From positions 3,873,534-3,937,533 of the forward strand of contig OX595986.1 of NCBI GenBank assembly GCA_951394045.1: a stretch of 64,000 nucleotides of DNA, given 5' to 3'. The stretch is from Nitzschia sp. DOCU1 (Eukaryota; Bacillariophyta; Bacillariophyceae; Bacillariales; Bacillariaceae). Positions 44,641-54,585 of the stretch are shown one piece after another. Numbering within the stretch: the stretch's first letter is position 1; every line of letters begins with the position of its first letter. The notes below the pieces were generated by a model. The model saw only the letters and a program-made list of their open reading frames with translations. It did no database searches and had not been told where the DNA came from. A program made the position numbers and the translations under genes.

Positions 44641-46047
44641 TTTATGAATGAAATCAAGGAGGACTGCAGAAGGAGCACCACAAACGCCAAAAGGATCTTT
44701 CGCAGAGACACTCCGATGTCGATATTTGTGTGACAATATCAGTCATGTAGGAGCCGCCCGCAATCCCAGTATTAACATTTCGACGGTCGGTGAAACCCCG
44801 AGTGATGTCGCGTCGAAAATCAGACTTTCCGGCAACTGCGGACTCCAAACCTCCAACTGACACATACAACAAGAGTTTTTGGAAGGAAGGAATTCTCCAT
44901 TCGTCCAAGGACAATTGCACCTCCCGCGGGGTTGGAGCCATGAACACATGAATCCCGTTTCCAACATCCATCCACTCCGAAACGAACGAACGAATGAGGG
45001 AGTTGCCCGCCGCCGCCATTGGGTGTCAAGCCATTACGAGGTTCCGTTTTCCACGCCGTTTCATGTGCGGTGCATTTCAAACTTACCGACATCGACATCC
45101 TAGGAGTTGTATCTGTTCGACTATCAGATGTCATTAATAATCGTGCATCCACACAGCTGGACACTCGGATGTCCAATTGAGGCCCGACCTTCGGCTGATG
45201 ATGATGAGGGTGGACTGAAACGAACAAGGCCTTGTACGCTTTCTGCCCTGCTCCGGCCCATCCAAAGGAAGGTGACAGACAGTTGTGTGTGGTTCAGTTT
45301 GACGACACGTGCACACTACTTCGCCACTGCACCCAGCGGGACTCGAGCGAAACGATGAAACCGGCGAGGGCATAATAAGGAGCATACCATTACACATGAA
45401 TGAGGACAAATACATAGACGAATCTAACTTTGAATGACCTTGCCGGCGCTTCAACAAAATTGCCCTCAGAACTAGGGGGCTTAATTTTTGGTGTCCATCA
45501 ACGCATGTGTTTCAAATTTGAGAAAGTTCCCCGACCTAGCACATGAATATTGTTATTAAATAGCTATCATGCGAGCTAGCCGGCAAGTGACATTGAAGCT
45601 GCATGCATGCTGGCTCGAAGACCGACCCAGTCGATTGGACTATAGAGATGGAGGATCCTTTACTACCATGCTCTAGCATGGTTGCATCCGCTATTGGAGG
45701 GCCGACCAAAAGCCAGAACAGCGTGAGCCGATGCAAACAGTAGATCCAACAGATATGATAATTCTCAATGAGCAAATCGACCCTATGGCTGATGAAAGTG
45801 ATCGCAACCGCCTGTCATTCATGTTACCTTCGGCCTTTTGACCTCAGTGGTAGTCAATGCGATGCCGGCACGATCCAAAGTCCACGACGAATGATCCTGT
45901 CAACACGGTAAAATAAAATCTAAGAGCTAATTAACAAGTAATATACGTTGTGTTTGCGAGGCCAATGTCTCGATTGTCGATCACGGGTACGATCCCGTGG
46001 ATAATTCTTGTGGGTGTCCTTCGTTTAGCCTTTATTGTCAGGCCCTA
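44641..46047. other. Intergenic, possible unresolved 5' exons of the kinase gene
   Basis: About 1.4 kb. On the minus strand an ATG-containing piece (MTSDSRTDTTPRMSMS) ends in a good donor GTAAGT near 45085, but none of the acceptors I tested joins it in frame to the kinase. A second minus-strand ORF (44654-45019) has no features. A hairpin CACGGG/CCCGTG is at about 45982-45999. Confidence 0.35.
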
Positions 46048-47794
46048 CTAAATAGCGATCCTACTTCGTCGATCTTCTGGGAACTGCAAATCCCGAGTCG
46101 CAGGAGGATCCGAACGGGTGCTTCGACCACCACCTCCGAAGGAAAATTCGCCCGGGTAGTCGAAGACAGAGTCAGGGGAGTTGGGATGGAACGAAGTTCC
46201 AACGTGAAAGCTTCGTCGGCCTTGCAAGGCCGACGGTGGTCGGCGATCCATGCTGCGTCTTGGACGCGAAGAATCCAACAGCTGTCGTGGCGGCGCTCTG
46301 AGTCTTGGGATTTTCGGTGTCGGTTTCACCAAGAATCCATTTCCATCAGTCCAGTTGCTTTCCTCAAATTCGAGGGGGTCCAACAAGGTATCGGAAAAGC
46401 GCGCGTCGTTGAATGAAAACTCTGCTGGCTTAAATGGGGTCCAATCATCAAAGTTTGTCTTGAAGATGACCTTTTCACTTGGGCTTTTCTCTATGGGGAC
46501 GGCGGCTTTGCCTTGTGCCTGATGTCTCTCCGCTTTTGCATTGGGAGTTGGGGGTGGATTTTCAGATCGGAAACTAGCGCGCTGCGTCGGAGCGCTTTCC
46601 CGCCCCTCAAAATACTCATCCACAGAATCCACAGAAGCATCCGCAGGTGGATCCTGCTTTGAACCCATTTGTGACAGTGCAGGTGGGGAAAGCGTACTCA
46701 ACGCTGGGGATAGCGAGCGGCTCGGGTTGACTTGCAAGTGGTCCATTTGGACCTCTTTCCAAGGCATACTCTCAAAGGAATCAACTGGCTCAACGCCGGT
46801 GCCATGAGTCTGCCCCTGTCTGACATCATGAAGGGTCAGGACCGGCACCCCCTGCTCTTCTTTAGGGGGCAGATTATCATCGTCAACGTCCGAAAAATTC
46901 ATCTCCAGCGGTGGGTCGGCATAGTCTTGGGACAGATCTTGATCAAGAGGTGGGAATGCATTGGGAAGGTGTGAATCAGATTCATCCTGCAGCCTACGTT
47001 CACCGCCCGGGCGAGATAGGCCCTGCACCCTCTTCGAGCTTCTCTCAGTGACCGTCATTTCTTCATCAAGAAGTGTAAGGTCTTGGAGAATAGAGTCAAC
47101 CGATGTAGCTTTGTCGTCGGGGGCACTTTGTTCTGGGAATACTTCAAAGTGCGATTCCGTCGCTCCAGATGTCGCAGTGCTCAGAATCATTTGGCTGACT
47201 AGTCGTTCCAAACTAGTACCACGTCTTTTGCGCCTTGACTTTCGTTTTGATCTGCTGCGAGATCGTGTGCTTCTGATGTTATCGTCGTCGGAGGCCCGCT
47301 TGCGACGCCTCATTTCTGCCACCCCTGTCGAATCATCGATCGAGCTTGCACCATCAAGTACGCTTCCAGACATTCCAGTGATTACGGTGTCCGAGTCCTT
47401 CTTCTCTTCCTGAACGAAGTAGGTTTTTCCAATAATTTTATTGTCGGACGGACGAGAAAATAAGGGTGGAGCTCTTGTATCATATTCGAGCGACATTTCA
47501 AAGAGTGCCTCAGTTAAGATTTTCGCGTTACCGATCTCGCTTCCAATTCTAGAGAGGGCACAACACGGCGGATTAGAACCAATGGCGGGCAAACAATGGT
47601 CTCCAATTACAAAAGTATTGACAGCTCCGTTGGGTTTTTGACTTGAATCGATCTCACTCCAACAAAACTGCTGGGACTCCGAATTTGTTTCCTCGTCTTG
47701 GTTGCCAACACTGTTGGGCCAAGATAACTCACCGATTTGAATGCCACCAATTCCTTGGACGATTCCGTTTCCTTTCTCTACACCGATTGTTTGA
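46048..47794 (-). CDS. Large disordered protein with SR-like basic patch, start unresolved
   Basis: The open frame encodes about 580 residues with no recognised domain. It has an Arg/Ser/Lys patch (RSTRSRSRSKRKSRRKRRG), many Ser/Pro and acidic stretches, and a motif-like C-terminal third (FKTNFDDWTPFKPAEFSFNDARFSDTLL, quoted in part: FKTNFDDWTPFKPAEF). There is no ATG at the start of the frame. A splice acceptor AACAG just upstream of 47794 suggests that the frame begins in another exon I could not place; otherwise the first Met is at 47496. A nuclear role is only a guess from the basic patch. Confidence 0.5.
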
Positions 47795-48517
47795 CTGTTC
47801 GTCAAAGAAGATAATCAACGATCTTTTGCGAAACAGTTGTCTTTGTCCAATATTTTCAATGTGTTTGCTCTCTTTGCGGACTCGAGCGTTGTGAGAATGG
47901 GACTGGCAGTTCAACGCATGATGGAATGCTCTTTCAATTGAGTGGAGGGAACCGGAAGCGTGATACCCGGAGTACCACGCTTGCTCGGTGGAATATTCCT
48001 TTTAACGAAATTCACCGAGGCTTAAGATGCGTATTTGACCCTTTCTCCGATGGCTGTTGAGTTGCATAGATATAGCAAATAGTTCCCATGTGTGAAAGGC
48101 AAAGGTGCGCGTAAACAACCTCTCTCGTGGCGACAATCAACGTTGCATATCGCGCACCGTTCTCCCCGCCATTTACGTTGCGAGAATTAGCACAAATCCG
48201 TTGAAAAATACTATGGTGGAAACACAAAACATCTAGGGGAAAATTTGCGTTCGATGAATCTACAATCAAGTCTGCTGCAGGATAAGTGAGTAGAAGAGAG
48301 TGTTGCCCTCCGCTCAATAGTTCGGAGAGGTTGAATAACTCTGATCTCTGCTGGCAACATCAAAGGACAAGTATGCAATACAAGTTACTACATTTCACGG
48401 GATTCCGCCGCCGGGGAGTATCGCTCATCGGGGAATTTCTCGGGGTCTAATTTGGGACACTAGATGAATTTCTAGCATCCTGAATAGCACAGAAAAAAAA
48501 ACAGCATTCGGTTCCAA
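47795..48517. other. Intergenic or missing first exon
   Basis: About 720 bp between two minus-strand genes. It may contain the first exon and promoter of the gene at 46048. No other gene seen. Confidence 0.35.
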
Positions 48518-49486
48518 TTACTTCAATTCTGGGGCGGGTTGTATATTCATTCGCTGTCTCAGATCGATCAATGGGGTATCAAACTCCTCTTCATAATAAA
48601 CATTGAGCAAAGACGTCGTCATGTTTCGACTTTGCTCCACCGCCCAGGGAAGATAGCGGTCCAATAATACTTCTCGTTCGTCTGGGTCCAAACGCAAGGA
48701 ACCAACGGTGGAGGATAACGCAGCGATGGGCAATCCAGTCTGAAAGAGTTCCAACCATTTCAATCCTAGTTCTCCCAGGACGGTCGGGGGCAAGCCAGTT
48801 AACGTGTGCCAATAGTCGTGGCACTGAATGGGTGAATTGCTCAAGTTAGAACGGGTGTACTAGTCATCGAAGAACATCGGCTAGGCCGGCCCAGTCCTGT
48901 GCTAGCTAGGAAAACTTACCTGTCGATACCGCAACATGATATAGGCCAGTTCCTCATCCTCTACAAAGCGCACTTGATCTCTTTCATCCGGATCAAACCC
49001 ATGAGATTTCAAAAAGAATCCATATGCCTGCCCAAATGTAACTCCAGGCGCATTAACATTGTCTTCGGGCGCCTCTTGAATAAACTTCTCGTATGGAATG
49101 GTAGCTTTACTGACGATAGGTCGATCTTGAAGTATCCGTTTCCCCACTGGATCTCGTTTCATTTGTTGTGCCAGTCTTTGCAAGGTGATAGGCCCCGTAA
49201 TTTCGCCCAAGGCGGCCACAGCATCGGCACGGGTCGGGTCGGAAAATGCGGTCGTCGCATAGTGAATGGCAACCGCCAAGCGGTTGGGAATGGAACGAGA
49301 CTCGTTCTTCTTGGGTGCTCGTGGTCTTCCGTAAAAGGGTTCATCCGTAGTTTCCGCCGCGGTAGCAAAAGTAGCGCCGGATAAGAAGGCGGGCGATTTC
49401 AACACTTGCTTGATGCCTTGGTGGCATCTTTGATGGTTACTCCCTCCGAGAACCCAGCGATTGCAAGATTGGACAGGTTTCAGCAT
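48518..49486 (-). CDS. COQ4: COQ4, ubiquinone biosynthesis protein
   Basis: Exons 48920-49486 and 48518-48823 give 290 residues. The COQ4 signature HDxxHx11E is complete: HDYWH at 191-195 and Glu207, and it begins right after the splice site (LRYRQ then CHDYWHTLTGLPP). Upstream blocks RLAVAIHYATTAFSDPTRAD and FGQAYGFFLKSHGFDPDERD also fit. COQ4 binds a metal through this motif and is needed for coenzyme Q assembly at the mitochondrial inner membrane. The N terminus is basic and hydroxylated enough to be a mitochondrial presequence. Divergent from the PEX14 gene. Confidence 0.93.
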
Positions 49487-49906
49487 TTCTGTAGAAAAGA
49501 GAAAGAATCAGTTGCTTCACAAGGTATAAAAGTAGCGTGTGCGGCGACATTTATTGTATCGTGTCATTGATCTTGGTCCCCCTCTCCCTTCCGAAGCTAC
49601 TGTCTGTAGCTTGGTGTTGGGTGCCCATACGTGGTGAGAATTGTGTGTTGTTGTTCGTTCGACCACGCGCCGTGGTCCAATTGATCATTGATTGACCCAT
49701 TCGACCGTCGCTTGGCGCCAAAACCTCCAACGCGTCACTCTCGTTTTGAGCGACGATGGCGATGATGCCCTATCGACACGGGGGGAAGATTTGGAAAGCG
49801 AAACCCAAAGTGGCACAAACAGTGGTTGCTTCTTGACGACGAATATTGCTGTTGTGTACGAATATTGTTGTTGTGTTGCTATCCTAGACGGCATCTATAA
49901 GTGCAA
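49487..49906. other. Divergent promoter region between COQ4 and PEX14
   Basis: 420 bp with no gene. It should hold both promoters of a mitochondrial and a peroxisomal gene. Confidence 0.45.
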
Positions 49907-51808
49907 ATGACAGAAGCAACGGATTACCCAACGGGCGCGCAGTCCCCTCCAACAGAATTACCATTATCATTATATGAGAACGCTGCTGCCGAAGAAGACG
50001 CCAAGGTTGCCAAGGCCCTTCGATTCTGGAAACATCCGTCTCTGAGAGATATCCCAATGGATCAGAAACGACAATATCTCCACGACAAGGGACTTACAGA
50101 TGAGCACATTCACAAGGCGTGGGATCGGATTCTGGAGGAACAACAACCTGATGAGAACAACCATCAGGCATTGTCGGGTCCGTTGGGGGCGAGTTCTGCC
50201 AGCATGCCCATGCAGTCGCCATTGTATTCACAGCCGCCGCCGCAGCAGCACCAATCACACGTGGTGAACTCGTCGTATCCTACTCCACAATATTCCCCAT
50301 ACCAAGATGCGTATCGAAGTGGGGCATATTCGTCCCCAGCGGCACATACTACACCACCGCCTCGCTACGACGACGACGAGGGACCGGGTCCGTTTCTTCA
50401 GGGTGCCTCCTTGGTGGCTCTGGGGGGACTTGTCGGTTTGACAGCTGCAGCAGCGGCGCGCTGGTTGAATGGAGGAGATTTCCAGTTGTTGCCACCGCCG
50501 TCCCTGATGGAGGAGACGACGAAATCACAGCAGCAGCGTCTCATACTTCAAGGTGACAGCAGAGCCCACGACAATAGCGGCGATTATGACGAGGCTAATA
50601 ACCTTGAGGAGGATTACGCGGAAACTCTAGAAGAAGAGTATGTGACAGATGAAGAAGACTTGGAAGGTCTCGCAGATGAGCTGGTGCAGTCAGAAGTACA
50701 AGAACAGCTGCTGGAACAAGTGCAATCGATATCGGAAAGCATGAAAGCTCATGTAGCAGTTCAGGAAAAGATCCTCCAAAAGCTTTCCAGCCAGGGGTCA
50801 TCGATTACGAATCATTCCATGGAACTCTTACGTGCGTCCAGTGGTATTTCCAGTGGTGACCGAAAGGCCAAGTCGCCAACAGACGTCCTCCAGTTGTGGG
50901 CCCTGCTACTCGAAATCAAGGGAGAACTCCAAAATCTACAACACGATCAGCGTCTGCACGGTACCAAAAACAGCGAACAAAAGCCGTGGGAGAATCAGCT
51001 TGGTACTGTCTTGTCAAAACTCGATGCATGTGTGGAGACGATACAAGGCTCATTTGCCTCAACAAAAACAGAAGACAAATCGGCACCGAGCGCGCAGGCT
51101 CCCAAAGAACCTCTCGTAGCGGATGCAGTGGCACCCACGATCATCGCGTCTACACCCACTGACAATCCTACAACGCCTATAAGGGACCAATCTTCCCCGG
51201 AGACGAAACATAATGGAATTCCTTCTGGCACCCCAACGCTGCGACAAGCAGTCCGAAAAATGGCGCAGGAGAATGATTCCACGACGCTGCGAGTTGGAGC
51301 TCAGCTATTGTATCTTTATATTATCAATTTGACGGGAAAACCAAGCAATCCCCGGTATCGCAAAATTTTCACCACGAACGACAGCTTTCAAAAGATATTA
51401 GCAGTCGCAGGTGGAAAGGATTTACTGTTGGCGGTGGGATTTGAAGAAGGCAAAGGTGGTCTCGAATGGCTAGCGTCCAATCCATCGCCTGAAGCTGAAG
51501 GATTAGCAATGACAAAACTTCAAGAAGCTGCATCCGCCTTGGGCATTTTGAAGTCGAGCCAACCGTCGCCAAACTTAGTAGAGCAGGCATTGGCAGTCTT
51601 GTCACCAGACCCTGACGTCCAATTGGTTTTGCCAACTCCCGCACCACCGGCTACTCCCGAAGGTACTACTTCATTGATATCACCTCCGCAACCCAAGAAA
51701 ATGCCCTATGTACATCATCTTACGTCTGAAGAAGCGGGTCAAGAAGGTGAAACAGGAGCATTGTCAAGTGAGGACCAGGCGACCGACGGTGCTGCTACTA
51801 GCGAGTAA
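49907..51808 (+). CDS. PEX14: PEX14 peroxisomal docking protein with C-terminal PUB domain
   Basis: The 633-residue protein starts at ATG 49907. Residues 33-76 match the PEX14 N-terminal domain that binds PEX5 (KVAKALRFWKHPSLRDIP and KGLTDEHIHKAWDRI). A Pro/Gln-rich linker leads to one membrane segment (about 163-186, ASLVALGGLVGLTAAAAARWL). An acidic region and coiled coil (about 252-293) follow, as in other PEX14. Residues 461-523 then match a PUB domain: LLYLYIINLTGKPSNPRYRK, NDSFQKIL and LLLAVGFEEG fit the PUB core with NP.YRKI and GFEE. PUB domains bind Cdc48/p97. Known PEX14 proteins do not carry one to my knowledge. Intronless. Confidence 0.85.
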   Translation: MTEATDYPTGAQSPPTELPLSLYENAAAEEDAKVAKALRFWKHPSLRDIPMDQKRQYLHDKGLTDEHIHKAWDRILEEQQPDENNHQALSGPLGASSASMPMQSPLYSQPPPQQHQSHVVNSSYPTPQYSPYQDAYRSGAYSSPAAHTTPPPRYDDDEGPGPFLQGASLVALGGLVGLTAAAAARWLNGGDFQLLPPPSLMEETTKSQQQRLILQGDSRAHDNSGDYDEANNLEEDYAETLEEEYVTDEEDLEGLADELVQSEVQEQLLEQVQSISESMKAHVAVQEKILQKLSSQGSSITNHSMELLRASSGISSGDRKAKSPTDVLQLWALLLEIKGELQNLQHDQRLHGTKNSEQKPWENQLGTVLSKLDACVETIQGSFASTKTEDKSAPSAQAPKEPLVADAVAPTIIASTPTDNPTTPIRDQSSPETKHNGIPSGTPTLRQAVRKMAQENDSTTLRVGAQLLYLYIINLTGKPSNPRYRKIFTTNDSFQKILAVAGGKDLLLAVGFEEGKGGLEWLASNPSPEAEGLAMTKLQEAASALGILKSSQPSPNLVEQALAVLSPDPDVQLVLPTPAPPATPEGTTSLISPPQPKKMPYVHHLTSEEAGQEGETGALSSEDQATDGAATSE

Positions 51809-52606
51809 AATCATATGCAAAAAACGTTCGGCTACTTCAGGGCGCTTGTATTTGGCTTTCTTGGTAACCGGTTGAGATCCGACAGGGTCGGTTCTATCTT
51901 CGCGTTAACTCGAGATGATTGACTCTCTGTGAGCGATTGATGGCGAGGGCGTGCGACCCAGCCGCGTATCATCTCACCTCCCGATCACAGCAGAAAGTAC
52001 ACTGTTAACAAAATCAGGTCATCGTATTATAAACGCGGCGGCAACCTGACTACCGGTATACCTGTCACTAGAAATATCGTACTCGTTACCGGCGCTCAAA
52101 AATGTGACTAGACCTGTGTCTACGTCCGCTCATCGCCGCTCAACTCCCCGCAATGTGACCCTTCTATGCTATTTACTCTACTAGGTGATTCCACCGCGTC
52201 CTCTTGGTGGTACATACCGTCTCTGTATCCTTACCAGGTAGCTTCCCGATCTCCTTGGACTACTACTAGTGATAGCACGGCCAAACAAAGCATGACGTCA
52301 TGTGGTATTCGTTTGCATCCCTGCCTTCGCTCGCTTCGATTCGCAACTTCCCTGGATATTATTGCCCTTGTGTGCCGCTTTTCTCTCATCGACACGCACG
52401 GGCGCAAGCAAAATACTGCACAGCTTTCATCACGATTTTTCACGGTGCAGCACTGTTCATTCACTTGTCGAAGGGGGTCGCTAATTTTCGATCCCCCAAC
52501 CATTTCTTTTGTCCGTTGTTCCGGTCATATTCCTGGTGAACCTCTAGGGTGCAGTACGTTCCTTTCTTTTCTTCATCTATCGGACTGTACTTCAGCAATT
52601 TTCACC
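51809..52606. other. Intergenic, promoter of the ankyrin-like gene
   Basis: About 800 bp. It has a perfect palindrome CATGACGTCATG at 52291-52302, containing TGACGTCA, about 305 bp before the ATG at 52607. The ORF of the next gene extends back to 52166 without an ATG that fits. Confidence 0.4.
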
Positions 52607-53269
52607 ATGGCATTGATAAAACGACTCGACATGACGGGAGCGGTGGAATCATACTCAGAAGCTCGGGGGAAGGATGGTTCGGAATCTGGCGATAGCAGCG
52701 ACTCGAGTGTCTCGGAGCCAAGACCTCAATCGCCAGTTCATGTAGAAGAAGAAAAGTCTCCTCGAAGTCCAATCCGAGACCATGGCAACGACGTCTCGGA
52801 AGCTAAACCTCAGTCGCCGGTCGTTAAAAAAGAAGGGTCTTTTCGACGACCAGTCCGAAACTTCCTGAACAGGATGCCATCACTTAGAAAACCAACAGGA
52901 CGAAAGAATCTTCCAGATCTCGCCAAAACTTTGAGAAGAAAGGATTTCAAAACCATCATCAATATCTTAAAGGACAAGAGCATAACCAAAGATGATCTCG
53001 AGCCTTGGTTTGACAAGACTTACGCATACCGAGGCACTCTCCTTCACTACGTCATGCCCTTCAAGCCCCCCGTTGAACTTGTGCGTTTGATTATTTTCAG
53101 ATTCCAGAATGACTTTGGGATAGACCATCCGCAAGCTTGTGTCGATAGCTATAAACGAACTCCATCGCACCTCGCCCTGAAACATAATTGCGACAAAGAG
53201 GTAGTCCGAGCTGTAACGGACCTTTGGTCGATTTTCAAGTCACTGGAGAACCGGAATAAGAGCAGCTAA
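52607..53269 (+). CDS. Small ankyrin-repeat-like protein
   Basis: From ATG 52607 (context TTCACC) the protein is 220 residues. The first 100 are Ser/Pro/Lys-rich with a duplicated piece (PQSPVHVEEEKSPRSPIRD and PQSPVVKKEGSFRRPVRN). The C-terminal part (GTLLHYVMPFKPPVELVRLI and RTPSHLALKHNCDKEVVRAV) looks like two ankyrin repeats. A longer ORF from 52166 has a poor, Ser/Cys-rich N terminus and was not used. Function is unknown; protein binding is inferred. Confidence 0.65.
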   Translation: MALIKRLDMTGAVESYSEARGKDGSESGDSSDSSVSEPRPQSPVHVEEEKSPRSPIRDHGNDVSEAKPQSPVVKKEGSFRRPVRNFLNRMPSLRKPTGRKNLPDLAKTLRRKDFKTIINILKDKSITKDDLEPWFDKTYAYRGTLLHYVMPFKPPVELVRLIIFRFQNDFGIDHPQACVDSYKRTPSHLALKHNCDKEVVRAVTDLWSIFKSLENRNKSS

Positions 53270-53825
53270 CGACGGTGTATCTGCTAGAAATTCAAAGGGT
53301 TAATAGTAAAAATTGTCTTCGTAGCAATCAAGCACCCCCGATCGCAGAAATCGCGTGGCTGCTCTAGAGTCCCAGCAATGTGACCAGGCCAGTGACTACT
53401 ACCAACAATGTTGTGACTCTAGCTAGATCCATGCTCGACGCTGTCATAGCTCCTGAGATAATGTAACTAGACCTACTCGTCACGAGTAATTTGACTAGAA
53501 CTGGGTTGATGTTGCGATTGGAGGTTCCAACAACTATGTATTACGGGTCTAGTATGGAGTGGGAGATCTCTCTTCTCATTCGTTACGATACTATCCTCAC
53601 AAGCAGCAAATGCTTCTCCTCCACGCGGTCGCCGACGGCGAAGAGGTCTGCCGCCGAGACGGCAGGCAGACGGACGCTGTCTTCCTGCCAAAACATTCCG
53701 AACTGACGTTTCTCTTCTTCCCCTCCACCACATTTTTTCTTTTGGTCCGTCGTCATGATGCATGGCACAACGAACAGAATTTAGTGGATTGTTTGCATCG
53801 ACGTTTCATAGCTCATCTACAAGCA
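53270..53825. other. Intergenic, no gene seen
   Basis: About 555 bp between two plus-strand genes. The frame of the next gene is open upstream of its ATG but has no supported start. Confidence 0.4.
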
Positions 53826-54479
53826 ATGACATTGATTCAATCCTGTCGCCTTGCTGCTTTGGCTTGGTTGGTGACAGGGCCGGCCGAAGGATTCTCACCA
53901 TCTTCCTGTGGTGTAGGCAGGAGGAGATCATTTGCGGCCAGAACGAGAGTCTTTGGCCTGTTGGACGACATGGCGGTCACTGATTCGGTCGGTGAGGCAA
54001 CAACCAGTAGTTCCAACGTGGAATTCGAAGACCTGTATCATACTCTTATCTTCTCGGGGAATACTCAGCAAGACATTGCCAAACGGTTGGAGGCATGCAC
54101 GCAACCTGACTTTCTTCAATACCTCATTGCATCCGTTGAAAATTCCGAGGACGACGAGGAACGTCAGGGTCTTCAAGAATTAATGAACATGATACAGCAG
54201 GTACAGAAAGACATCCAGGAGAAAAAGGCCAAAGAAGAAGCTGCCTCCGTGGTGGTAGACGAGCCGGCGGCAAATGAGGCAGAAGATTTGAAACCGGCCC
54301 AACCGCTAATGTCCAATGCCGACGTTTTGAAGAGAGCGAATCAAATTGACAAAGCCGTGGCAAAGGCGGCCCTTTCCGATGATGAAAAGCCTTCTGACTT
54401 TATCAGCGATTGCCGGGAAGTAGTGAATTTATCGGGTGCCTTCAATAGCCGAGGACAAATGCGAGTCGGTGGAAGATAG
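53826..54479 (+). CDS. Plastid-targeted protein of unknown function
   Basis: From ATG 53826 the protein is 217 residues. The leader (SCRLAALAWLVTGPAEGFSP) is a signal peptide followed by Phe, which fits plastid import in diatoms, and then an Arg/Ser-rich transit region. The mature part is helical, acidic and without membrane segments (FEDLYHTLIFSGNTQQDIAKRL, quoted in part: FEDLYHTLIFSGNTQQ; and MNMIQQVQKDIQEKKAKEEA). No family is recognised. The gene is convergent with the JmjC gene (106 bp apart). Confidence 0.65.
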   Translation: MTLIQSCRLAALAWLVTGPAEGFSPSSCGVGRRRSFAARTRVFGLLDDMAVTDSVGEATTSSSNVEFEDLYHTLIFSGNTQQDIAKRLEACTQPDFLQYLIASVENSEDDEERQGLQELMNMIQQVQKDIQEKKAKEEAASVVVDEPAANEAEDLKPAQPLMSNADVLKRANQIDKAVAKAALSDDEKPSDFISDCREVVNLSGAFNSRGQMRVGGR

Positions 54480-54585
54480 GGGTGTGTTTTCAGCCAGAAT
54501 GATGAATTCAAATTGACATTTGTAGTGTCTATTTCAAGTAGCTATGACTGACTACCAACAGTACATTCCCTTTTGATCGTCTATT

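Noticed and set aside
44654..45019. 121-residue minus-strand ORF overlapping the kinase 5' region
   Set aside because: It overlaps the kinase upstream sequence in another frame and has no domain or splice sites that join it to a gene.
45960..46012. tRNA-like hairpin (CACGGG/CCCGTG)
   Set aside because: The loop does not match a T-arm, and no acceptor, D or anticodon arms can be folded around it.
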